Origin: Methylosinus sp. LW4 | GTDB lineage: Bacteria; Pseudomonadota; Alphaproteobacteria; Rhizobiales; Beijerinckiaceae | Assembly: GCF_000379125.1 (NCBI RefSeq) | Contig: NZ_KB900626.1 | Span: forward strand, 711,433 to 775,432 | Direction: 5' to 3' | Length of the DNA: 64,000 nucleotides | Shown here: piece after piece, positions 1-7,185 of the stretch | Layout of the letters: every line of letters starts with the position of its first letter | How positions within the stretch are numbered: position 1 is the stretch's first letter | The notes under the pieces: model-generated | Databases searched by the model: none | What the model was told of the DNA's origin: nothing | The model's input: only the letters and a program-made list of their open reading frames with translations | Translations under genes and position numbers: made by a program

Positions 1-612
1 GTCGATCGCCGTGCTCATATTGTCGTAAATGCCTCGCCGGGGCACGCCGCCCAGCACGCGGAAGGCGTGATTGTGAGCGTCGAACAGCATCTCATGCGTC
101 TGTTGCGGGTAGGCGCGGAGGAAGAACGCGCGGCTGTAGGAGAGCTTGAACTGGGCGACCTGCAACTTCGTCCGCTCGCCCGCGATGATCGCCCAATCCT
201 CCGACCAGTCGAACTGGAACGCCTCGCCGGGTAGAAACGTCAGCGGCACGAACGCGCCGCGCCCGCAGGTCTGCTGCTCCCGATGCCGCGCCGCCCTCCA
301 CTCCCGCGCGAAGGCCGCCACGCGATTGTAGGAGCCGTCGTAGCCGAGGGCGACCAGATCCGCGTGCAACTGTTTGACCGTCCGCTTCTGCTTGCGCGAC
401 TTTGCGGCCTCGTGACGCAGCATGTGCGCCAGCTTGTCGGCGAACGGGTCGAGCCGGCTCGGTCGATCGGGCGTGGCGAACCGCGGCTCGACGCTGTCCG
501 AGCGCAGGTATTTGCGCACGGTATTGCGCGACAGCCCCGTGCGTCGCGCGATCTCTCGGATCGAGAACTCCTGCCGATATCGCCAGCGTCGGATGACGCT
601 CAATAACTCCAT
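1..612 (-). CDS. istA: IS21-family transposase IstA, N-terminal part (runs off the window)
   Basis: Only the first 204 codons are present; the gene continues past the left edge. The start is ATG at 612, preceded by a GGGAG ribosome binding site. The N-terminus has a helix-turn-helix (about residues 14-40, SIREIARRTGLSRNTVRKYL) followed by the start of the DDE catalytic domain (FQFDWSEDW at about 130-138, and GIYDNMSTAID at the break), as in IS21 IstA. In this family IstA, a cut-and-paste transposase, works with the ATPase IstB, which would lie off the window. The terminal repeats found just upstream at 664-724 confirm the family. Confident. Confidence 0.92.
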   Translation of the reverse strand, partial: MELLSVIRRWRYRQEFSIREIARRTGLSRNTVRKYLRSDSVEPRFATPDRPSRLDPFADKLAHMLRHEAAKSRKQKRTVKQLHADLVALGYDGSYNRVAAFAREWRAARHREQQTCGRGAFVPLTFLPGEAFQFDWSEDWAIIAGERTKLQVAQFKLSYSRAFFLRAYPQQTHEMLFDAHNHAFRVLGGVPRRGIYDNMSTAID

Positions 613-663
613 GTCGATCACTCCCAGGTCCCCCGCGACGGTCGAGGGGGAAAGGTTCGAACA

Positions 664-724
664 TGGGTCAGTTCTCGGTGGAAAAACCCGTGCTGCCTGG
701 GTCAGCTCTCAGTGGAAATCAACA
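664..724. repeat. IS21-type terminal end with two tandem transposase-binding repeats
   Basis: Two copies of a TGGGTCAG(T/C)TCTC(G/A)GTGGAAA-like repeat lie at 664-685 and 698-719, just outside the istA start. The element appears to end at 724 in ...ATCAACA, which read on the other strand begins TGTTGATTTCC, a typical IS21 terminus. IS21 elements characteristically carry several such repeats at each end. The target-site duplication cannot be checked because the other end is off the window. Confidence 0.8.
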
Positions 725-819
725 TTGCCGCGTCTTCGAGTTCCGAGCGGCGGCGCGGCGCATAGAAAATTTGGCTAGAGGGATCGAGGCGACCAACCAC
801 CGCTCGTGCGAGTTATTAG

Positions 820-897
820 CTCGGCTCGGGGCGCCCGCATTCCAAAGCGGAGCGGGCGGCGACGCCCAGCGGCCCGCTCCGACGCGCCCGAGCCGAG
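820..897 (-). terminator. Long GC-rich hairpin downstream of the dioxygenase gene
   Basis: Two nested inverted repeats form a strong stem: an outer arm CTCGGCTCGGGGCGC (820-834) pairs with GCGCCCGAGCCGAG (884-897) with one bulged base, and an inner arm of ten bases near 848-857 pairs with 872-881. It starts 8 bases past the stop codon of the minus-strand dioxygenase gene. No run of U follows on that strand, so it may act as an mRNA 3' stabiliser or a Rho-assisted terminator and not as a classical intrinsic one. Confidence 0.5.
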
Positions 898-904
898 GCG
901 CTCG

Positions 905-1741
905 TCACTTCAAAGGCTCCTCGCCGGCGATGGTCGTTCGCGTCATCAGCCGGCCGCTCTCCGCGTCATAGGGCGTGACGCGATGCATGGTTCCGGCGTT
1001 GTCCCAGATGAGCAGATCGCCGAGGCTCCATTCGTGCCGATAGACGAAGCGCTTCGATGTCGCCCATTCCGTGAGCTCGGCGAGAAGCGCGCCGCTGACA
1101 TCGGGCGTCAGACCTTCGATATGCGACGCCGTGCATCCGAGCGCGAGCGACTTGCGTCCTGATTTGTGGGTCCAGACCAGCGGATGCGTCTTTGGCGCAT
1201 GGCGTCGCCATCGGCGCAGCTCGTCTTCCGTGGGCGTGGGGTTCACGAGACGCTGGGCCGCTTCGACGCTATGAACGACGCGGAGTCCTTTTATGGACGA
1301 CTTGACCGAGACCGGCAGCTCGTCCCAAGCTGCGTAGCAATTGCTGAATTCGGTCTGACCGCCGGTCGGCGACAAACGCTTCGCATTCAATATCGCCGCG
1401 CGCGCCGGAATATCGTCGCTCGCCCCGTCGAAATGCCAAAAGAACGATCCTCTCAAGTATTCGGCCGCGAATGCGTCGACTTGTTTGTCGAGCGTGATCG
1501 GCACAAGTCCGTCTCCGCGCAAGGGGACGATCTCGCCGAGCGTCCGGGAGAGCGCGAGGTGCTGCGCATCATCGAGGTGCAGCTGAGGAAAGACGATCAC
1601 GCCGCGTCGTTCCAGAATGTCGCGAATCTCCGCCGCATATTCCCCGCGCGTTAGGGCCGCGACATCCATCTCGATCGAAGATCCGATGCGCGGCGTCAAA
1701 TCGAACATCTCGAAGCCACGCCGAATGGTGATGGCGTTCAT
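905..1741 (-). CDS. TauD/TfdA-family 2-oxoglutarate- and Fe(II)-dependent dioxygenase
   Basis: A 278-residue protein starting at ATG 1741, 4 bases after an AGGAGG ribosome binding site. The Fe(II) facial triad is visible: the HxD motif in FFWHFDGASDD (about residues 104-114) and the distal His in GTMHRVTPYD (about 253), followed by the 2-oxoglutarate-binding Arg in GRLMTRTTI. Length is normal for TauD/TfdA enzymes, which hydroxylate small organic substrates (taurine, aryloxyacetates, carnitine-like compounds) while decarboxylating 2-oxoglutarate in the cytoplasm. The substrate cannot be deduced. It stands alone, 124 bp from the lipoprotein gene upstream, and is followed by a strong hairpin at 820-897. 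Confidence 0.88.
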   Translation of the reverse strand: MNAITIRRGFEMFDLTPRIGSSIEMDVAALTRGEYAAEIRDILERRGVIVFPQLHLDDAQHLALSRTLGEIVPLRGDGLVPITLDKQVDAFAAEYLRGSFFWHFDGASDDIPARAAILNAKRLSPTGGQTEFSNCYAAWDELPVSVKSSIKGLRVVHSVEAAQRLVNPTPTEDELRRWRRHAPKTHPLVWTHKSGRKSLALGCTASHIEGLTPDVSGALLAELTEWATSKRFVYRHEWSLGDLLIWDNAGTMHRVTPYDAESGRLMTRTTIAGEEPLK

Positions 1742-1865
1742 GCTCGCCTCCTCATGTATGTATCGAGCGCCCCCCGCCCGTGACATGGAAAGAAGCTCGG
1801 CTCGCCGAAGACGATGTGAGCGCTCGGGCCGCGCTGTCTCGTTGCGACCCGCAGCGGAAACGGCG

Positions 1866-2543
1866 TCAGGACTTCGCCGAGCGGGAAAGCTGCTCCAACA
1901 GGTCTTCAGCGCCTTTCTCTATCCCCGTCCGGGCGGCGGATAGCGCGCCGACGCTCGCCGGAATATTCAGCGGGCTGGGATATTGCTTGGCGACGAAAGC
2001 CGTGAGCAGTCGGTTATCGGAGGCGTCGCGTATCTCGACCGCATAGATCGCCGAGCCGGTCATCAGACCTTCGCCGCCGCGCACCGTCTGCACGCCATTA
2101 TAGAGGCCGCCCGCGAGATCGAAGCGGGACAGTGTGCTGAGGACGGGCGTGCTCGTCACAGCGCCGGTCAACGTCAATTTCAGCCGCAGCGTATTCGCTC
2201 CTGGCCTGTCCGTGATGGTGAAGCGGCTTTTGAGCTTTTCGGCGAATTCGCTCTGCATGTGCTCGACGAGCGAGGCCTTGTCCGCTTCGGCCATATCGCC
2301 GAACTGATGATCGGCGCCGCGATAGATCGCGACGGGATCGATGATGATCTTATTATACGCTCGCCAGTCGGTCACGGCGGCATAGCGAAAGGGGATGCGC
2401 TTGGCGTCGCCTTGCCGATTGGGAGCCAAATGCGCCGAGGATGGAAGCCCGGCATAAGCGATCGGCTCCACGCTCGAACAGGCGCTCGCTCCGAGGCAGA
2501 GCAGCGCGACAGTCGGTCGAAGCGCTTTATCCAGTGTCGCCAT
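1866..2543 (-). CDS. DUF3313-like lipoprotein
   Basis: A 225-residue protein with ATG at 2543 after an AAGGAG ribosome binding site. The N-terminus is a lipoprotein-type signal: basic start, a hydrophobic stretch, then LCLGASACSS with the candidate lipidated Cys near residue 22. The rest resembles the DUF3313 family (YNKIIIDPVAIYRG; FAEKLKSRFTITDRPGANTLRLKLTLTG), predicted envelope lipoproteins of unknown role. Its TGSAIYAVEIRDASDNRLLTAFVAKQYPSP segment also recalls DUF3313 proteins. It is preceded by a 287-bp gap and shares orientation with the downstream dioxygenase gene. The function is unknown. Confidence 0.7.
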   Translation of the reverse strand: MATLDKALRPTVALLCLGASACSSVEPIAYAGLPSSAHLAPNRQGDAKRIPFRYAAVTDWRAYNKIIIDPVAIYRGADHQFGDMAEADKASLVEHMQSEFAEKLKSRFTITDRPGANTLRLKLTLTGAVTSTPVLSTLSRFDLAGGLYNGVQTVRGGEGLMTGSAIYAVEIRDASDNRLLTAFVAKQYPSPLNIPASVGALSAARTGIEKGAEDLLEQLSRSAKS

Positions 2544-2830
2544 GCTATTCTCCTTTGCGCTCGGCGCCGCGCATTTGCGGCCCGGCGTCGTCTTTCGTTT
2601 TTTCGAAGTTTGTGAGAGCGCGCCCGAGTCGGAACCTCGGACCGATCCGAGACGCACTCCGATTTTGCGCCACGCCGCAGGAACGAATAAGCAGCTGCGT
2701 CCGCCGAGCTATCGGCGGCAGGGCGCCCGATCATCTGGCCGTATCGAGTCGAAGCTCATGATTGCATTCGGCGCGGCGACAGCGATGGCCGCCTCAGCGG
2801 CTTCGCCATTTCATCCTCGCCCTCGCATCG

Positions 2831-3493
2831 TCACGGCTGCGAGAACAGATTGAAGTGATAGTTCACGCCGACTCGGATCGTGTGGAAACGCGCGTGCCGA
2901 TCCGAGGCGTTGTTCCTGATGTCGCGAAAAATATCCGTATAGAGATATTCGAGCTTCGCGGACCATTTGGGCGCGAAAGCCCATTCGACGCCGCCGCCCG
3001 CAGTCCAGCCGACGCGCAGCTTTCCGTCGCCGGCGATCTTCGGCTCGCCGAAGGCCATGCCGCCCGTGCCGTAGATCAACAGGCGCGGCTCCGTGAGCGC
3101 GACGCCGACGCGTGCTCGCGCGGTTCCGAACCATGGCAGCGACGCGTCGCGATGATAGGGGCCGTCGTCTCGCGCCTTCAGGCTCGATGCCTGAAAATCA
3201 TTTTCCGCGCCGATGACGAAACGTGGCGTCAATTGATAATTGAAGCCGATCTGGCCACCGCCGCCGACGCCGCTCGGCGATTTGTCGCTATACGCATCGG
3301 CGCCGAAGCCCGCGCCCACTGCGCCGCCTGCGTTCAGGCCGCCGTATAGGCCAGTCCAGGTGAACGCCCGCGGCGGCGGTTCGAAAGCGATAGCCGGCTT
3401 CATATACGGCAGATCGGCAGCGCGCGCTGCGCTCGCGCCCGCCGCGATGACGCAGAGCGCCCCCGCCAAATACGTCGAATATTTCTCGATCAT
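2831..3493 (-). CDS. Outer-membrane beta-barrel (Omp31/Omp25-type) protein
   Basis: A 220-residue protein starting at ATG 3493 with an AGGGGAA ribosome binding site. A Sec signal peptide (hydrophobic AGALCVIAAGASA, cleavage probably after ARA near residue 26) is followed by ADLPYMKPA and a Tyr/Gly-rich alternating barrel (WTGLYGGLNAGGAVGAGFG; GGGQIGFNYQ; WTAGGGVEWAFAPKWSAKLEYLY) that ends in the aromatic-rich VGVNYHFNLFSQP. This layout is typical of the small Omp25/Omp31 barrels of Hyphomicrobiales. The gene is divergent from a TetR regulator, and the palindrome at 3562-3578 covers its predicted -35 box, so repression by that regulator is likely. Confidence 0.88.
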   Translation of the reverse strand: MIEKYSTYLAGALCVIAAGASAARAADLPYMKPAIAFEPPPRAFTWTGLYGGLNAGGAVGAGFGADAYSDKSPSGVGGGGQIGFNYQLTPRFVIGAENDFQASSLKARDDGPYHRDASLPWFGTARARVGVALTEPRLLIYGTGGMAFGEPKIAGDGKLRVGWTAGGGVEWAFAPKWSAKLEYLYTDIFRDIRNNASDRHARFHTIRVGVNYHFNLFSQP

Positions 3494-3539
3494 GTTTTCG
3501 TTCCCCTGCGCTCGGGCGTCGTCCGAGCCGCCGAGAAGG

Positions 3540-3592
3540 AAAATACGCGAGACCGATCGAATGTCAACAAGGTTGACACAACGATGTTGACA
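3540..3592. promoter_or_regulatory. Barrel-protein promoter with overlapping TetR-type operator
   Basis: On the minus strand, TTGACA (3567-3562) and TATTTT (3545-3540) are separated by 16 bp and point at the barrel-protein gene. The -35 lies in a perfect inverted repeat, TGTCAAC-AAG-GTTGACA at 3562-3578. A further TGTTGACA half-site lies at 3585-3592 towards the divergent tetR start. Such a symmetric site between a TetR gene and its neighbour is the usual arrangement for a TetR operator. Assignment to this regulator is inference. Confidence 0.7.
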
Positions 3593-3665
3593 CAAGCGCC
3601 TTCGGGACCCATTTGACGGTCGTCACGAGACGAATAATCTGCGCGGAAACGGGAGGCGGATCGAT

Positions 3666-4355
3666 ATGGCGACGCTGGCGGAGCTTCAGGAAAAGCGCGG
3701 CGGAGAGATCACGCGGCGGCGCATACTCGAAGCGGCGCGCGCGCGCTTCTCCACCGCCTCCTATGAAGATGTGAAGCTGCGCGACATCGCCGCCGAGGTC
3801 GGAGTGGATGTGGCGCTGGTCCATCGCGCCTTCGGTTCCAAGGAGCAGCTGTTTTCGGCGGTTCTCTCGACCTCCAAGGAGGTCGAGTCGCGGTCTGCTC
3901 TCGACGCGAGCCGGCTCAGCGCCGACTTCGCGGACGGATTCTTCAGCGCAGCAGGCCAGAACGAGACGCTTCAGATCGTCGTGCGTTCGCTGACCAATCC
4001 GCAAGCGCGGGAAGTGTTGCGCGCTCGCAGTCTCACCGAGTTCATCGGACCCGTCGCCGCCGCGCTCGAGGGGCCGTCGGCGCACGAACGCGCGACCTTG
4101 TTCAACGCCTGCCTCGTCGGAATGGCGATCTTTCGCGAAGTCTTGGGGGCGGAGGCTCTGCAAGACGACAATAGCGCCAAGACGCGGCCCTTGATCGAGA
4201 GGATTCTAGCCGCTTGCCTCGCCGAGGGCGGCGCCGCCGAGCCGAAAGAGGATGATTCGACAAAGGCGCCTCGTCGAACGAGGAGGACAATAGAGAAGCC
4301 GGCGACTACGAAGGTGGGTAGACGACGCGCGCCGACGAAAACGCGCAATGCCTGA
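3666..4355 (+). CDS. TetR/AcrR-family transcriptional regulator
   Basis: A 229-residue protein with ATG at 3666 after a GGAGGC ribosome binding site. The N-terminal TetR helix-turn-helix is clear: RRRILEAARARFSTASYEDVKLRDIAAEVGVDVALVHRAFGSKEQLF (about residues 17-63). The remaining helices form the ligand-binding and dimer domain. The C-terminus is an unusual basic tail rich in Lys/Arg/Thr (about 200-229) that could add DNA contacts. It is divergent from the outer-membrane protein gene across a 172-bp region with a symmetric operator and probably represses that gene and itself. The ligand is unknown. Confidence 0.9.
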   Translation: MATLAELQEKRGGEITRRRILEAARARFSTASYEDVKLRDIAAEVGVDVALVHRAFGSKEQLFSAVLSTSKEVESRSALDASRLSADFADGFFSAAGQNETLQIVVRSLTNPQAREVLRARSLTEFIGPVAAALEGPSAHERATLFNACLVGMAIFREVLGAEALQDDNSAKTRPLIERILAACLAEGGAAEPKEDDSTKAPRRTRRTIEKPATTKVGRRRAPTKTRNA

Positions 4356-4753
4356 CCTCACCCAGGGCCCGAGCCGTCAGGAATCGCGATCGCCGAACGA
4401 CAATGCCACAAATCGAGACTTCGCTTTGAACCGGTCCGTGGCGGCAATGGCGCTCTAATCGGCTATTGCCGTCGTCGCAGAACTCGAGAAGCTTCGGAAA
4501 GCGGCGCCAGGGCGGCGCGCGGACCCGATCGAAACGCTCGACGCGCGGCCGTCGGCGATGCGCGACTTCAGCAGTTCGACGACTTTGGACCGAGCGGCGC
4601 CGGCGACCGGAAGCAGCGCCGATCTGCGCGAAGCCGAAACACGAGCGCTCTCGGCGCTCGCGGCCGAGCGGCTCCGGGTCGATGGATCCAGCGCGGAAGC
4701 CTCGCTCGATCAGACCTTCCACGGCGGGGCCACCAGGACGTCGGCCATCCGAT
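4356..4753. other. 398-bp gap with no supported gene
   Basis: Overlapping open frames exist on both strands, as expected at this GC content, but none has a good ribosome binding site, a recognisable domain or conserved-looking sequence. It may hold gene debris at the distal edge of the recombinase gene. No tRNA, repeat or terminator is evident. Confidence 0.4.
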
Positions 4754-6775
4754 TCATGAACCAGAAGCAGGGACGGAACCACCGGCATTGCCGTTCTTTC
4801 GCCTCGGCTTCCTGCCGATTTTCTTGACCACATTCTCGCGCAGAAGGATCGGGTGAGCCTGCAATTGAGCGGTGACATTCGGAATCTTCTTCAGCGCTCT
4901 CAGCTTCCTGCGCAGGGCGACGTCGTCGCGATAACGTTCCTCGACCTCACTCGTGCCTTTGTGGCCCATGATGTCCTGTCGCCAGTCGGGGATCACCCCC
5001 GCCTCGACGAGCTGCTGGTTCCCGAAATGGCGGATGGAATGGAAGACTTTACGCGCTTTGACCGCCGCAGGCGCCGTATGGGTCAGCAGAGGGAGCCAGT
5101 CTCGGTGAAACTGGTTGCCGAGCACCGCCCTTCCGCTGGCGGGCAGCAATTCTGGAAACAGCAGATCATATCCCAGAGCCTTGATCGCTTCGATATAGGC
5201 GCGAAGACCAAGACGCAGCAGCTCGGGATGGATCGGTATTTTCCGCTTGGACTGTGGGTTCTTGAGGCGGCGATATTTGTTGCGGACGACATCGAAATAC
5301 GGAACGGGGACGTCGAAATGAACGTCGACGATCATCAGGCCGCATATCTCCTCGCGCCGCATCAGCGAGTAGATGGCGATCAGCGGCGCCCAGTAGAGCG
5401 AGTCGTGGATCACCATCTGACCGGGTTTCAGACGTTCGGCCTCGCTGAGGCATCCTTGCCAGGGCGCGCCCTTCAATATGGCCTGAATATCGTCGAGCGT
5501 CATGGGCGGTCGCTGGTCGCGATCGCGTTCCCCTTCCTTTGCCCGCAAGCCGGACAGGTCGATCGTTTCCGCCGTGCGGAGACCGTAGGACGCCGCAGAT
5601 TTGAGAATATTGCCGAGCTGGGTCATATGGCGATTGATCGTCGGCGCGATCAGCCCACGCTTTTCCTTCGGCAGCGCTTGGCCTCGGGCGAGAAGCTCGG
5701 CGACCGACCTTTGCGCGTCCTTCGATGATCTTCCGTATGATTTCGGCAGGCCGAGCAGCACGTCACGATATTTCGCAACGTCGCATTGCCGCAGGCGCGC
5801 GAACTCGTCGTGCTGGACGATGCGAGTCAGCAGGCGCGCGACGGAGATGTGCTGGCCGGCCGTTTTTTCGTCCCAATTTCCCAATTGTAGCCGAGTCGCC
5901 GCGAGCTTCGCGGTGTGGCCGGTGATCGTTGTCGGTATGTCCGGGTCCTGCGCGGCGCTTACGACGACGGGGGCGGGCGAGACTTTTGTCGCGAGATCGG
6001 CGGCTGGCTCCAAATCCGCTGGAGCTGTCGGAACGGCAGGCGGCGGCGGAGCGGTCGTCGATCGCTTCGGTTCCGTGGTCGCAGGAGCGGGCGCGGCGCG
6101 ATTTCGGCGCGCGGCGCGCAACAGCTCGACATCGTCGGCCGTCGTGTCGCTCCAGCGTTCATCGGTGTCGAGGCAGGCGGCCGCTTTGCCGCGATAGAGC
6201 GCATGGGCCGTTTCGGCGAGCACGACCGCGGAGGGCTCGACGTCCGGCGCATGCTCGGCGAGCAGCTTGCGAAGCTTCCACTCCGGCGCCGGAACAAGAC
6301 CTTGCCGCCGCAACACCTCGAGCGTCGCCTGAATCTGAAACGCTTCTTCGGCCGGGAGGCCGCAGCGCGCCAGAAAGGCCGCCGAGTCGGCGTCGAGCTG
6401 TGCCGACGTCCCTCGCTCCGCGAGCAGCTTATAGACGGCGCCGACAACGCGGTCGGCGCGGGCGCCGCTCATTGGCTCCGGCTCGGAGCGGGCGCGATCC
6501 GCCGTCGCCGCCCGGGCGAGCAGGTCCGACTGCTCGAGCGCCGCGGCGATCAAAATCGCCCGCGCCGCCTCCGGGCTGAGACGGGCGAGGCGGATTTCCT
6601 CGAAAAGCTGCTCGCTCATATGAGTCAACGCTGCTCCACGCCGACGCGCTACATCCTGGTCTTTCGTGCCCAGGCTGACGACGACGACGCCAGCGTCGCC
6701 GGCGGGGACGCCTATGATTCGCCGTCGCCAATAGTATACGGCGCCGCGACGAAAGACGTGAGAGACGGCCGGCAT
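4754..6775 (-). CDS. DUF6538-type tyrosine recombinase (island integrase, first copy)
   Basis: A 673-residue protein. ATG at 6775 is chosen because the protein then opens directly with the DUF6538-like SHVFRRGAVYYWRRR and because AAGGG lies upstream. A long variable middle region (about 60-290) with a Pro/Ala-rich linker precedes the SAM-like core-binding domain. The C-terminal catalytic domain has every expected residue: Arg in SLMRREEICG (about 471), Lys in KNPQSKRKIPIHP, HxxR in FHSIRHFG (about 578-581), His in IMGHKG (about 600) and Tyr in EERYRDD (about 612). It lies with its N-terminus towards the tRNA-Gln remnant at 6871-6888, like a paralogue at 50505-52640. It probably belongs to an older island whose far end is left of the window. 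Confidence 0.9.
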   Translation of the reverse strand: MPAVSHVFRRGAVYYWRRRIIGVPAGDAGVVVVSLGTKDQDVARRRGAALTHMSEQLFEEIRLARLSPEAARAILIAAALEQSDLLARAATADRARSEPEPMSGARADRVVGAVYKLLAERGTSAQLDADSAAFLARCGLPAEEAFQIQATLEVLRRQGLVPAPEWKLRKLLAEHAPDVEPSAVVLAETAHALYRGKAAACLDTDERWSDTTADDVELLRAARRNRAAPAPATTEPKRSTTAPPPPAVPTAPADLEPAADLATKVSPAPVVVSAAQDPDIPTTITGHTAKLAATRLQLGNWDEKTAGQHISVARLLTRIVQHDEFARLRQCDVAKYRDVLLGLPKSYGRSSKDAQRSVAELLARGQALPKEKRGLIAPTINRHMTQLGNILKSAASYGLRTAETIDLSGLRAKEGERDRDQRPPMTLDDIQAILKGAPWQGCLSEAERLKPGQMVIHDSLYWAPLIAIYSLMRREEICGLMIVDVHFDVPVPYFDVVRNKYRRLKNPQSKRKIPIHPELLRLGLRAYIEAIKALGYDLLFPELLPASGRAVLGNQFHRDWLPLLTHTAPAAVKARKVFHSIRHFGNQQLVEAGVIPDWRQDIMGHKGTSEVEERYRDDVALRRKLRALKKIPNVTAQLQAHPILLRENVVKKIGRKPRRKNGNAGGSVPASGS

Positions 6776-6820
6776 GTGGCACACCCTTGTAGTACAGTCA
6801 TGTGCAACAGACCGCAAAAC

Positions 6821-6888
6821 CGCCCCAGCTAAGGGAGATTTTGCTTAATTTTCAGATGGTTATGTGGCTATGGCTGGGGCGGGAGGAT
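6821..6888. other. Attachment-site remnant: 18-bp copy of the tRNA-Gln 3' end plus an inverted arm
   Basis: TGGCTGGGGCGGGAGGAT at 6871-6888 is identical to 52738-52755, which is the 3' end (CCA, acceptor stem and T arm, read on the minus strand) of the tRNA-Gln gene. The rest of the tRNA is absent here, so this is an att duplication. An inverted copy of its core, CGCCCCAGC, lies at 6821-6829, 43 bp away. The same inverted copy occurs at 52689-52697 beside the intact tRNA, at a spacing of 42 bp. This marks the left boundary of the island that ends at the tRNA. Confidence 0.85.
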
Positions 6889-7185
6889 ACTGCCCCCGGG
6901 CGCCAGTATGCGCAAGTCATTGGCGTCGCATCACGTCCGGCGATGTTGGCCGAGTGGTGTCGCGCGCATTTGTAGCACGCTGGCGCCGCGACGCAATCTG
7001 TGATCTTTCGCGCGCTTGGCCTCGTGGCCGCTGCTTCGCGGGGCGAGATTGGCTTCGACGAATTCGCGGTCGGACGGCAGCGCGGAACGGCCTCTACTCG
7101 AAGGCCGACCGGCTGGCTTTTCGCTCAGGACTCTTCTAGCTTGGCCTCAGATCGATTGTCGGCGTCACTTTGCCAGGGTCGGATC

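Noticed and set aside
4306..4878. 190-codon minus-strand ORF between TetR and the first recombinase
   Set aside because: It overlaps both neighbours, is extremely Arg-rich and shows no domain; it looks like a shadow of GC-rich sequence.
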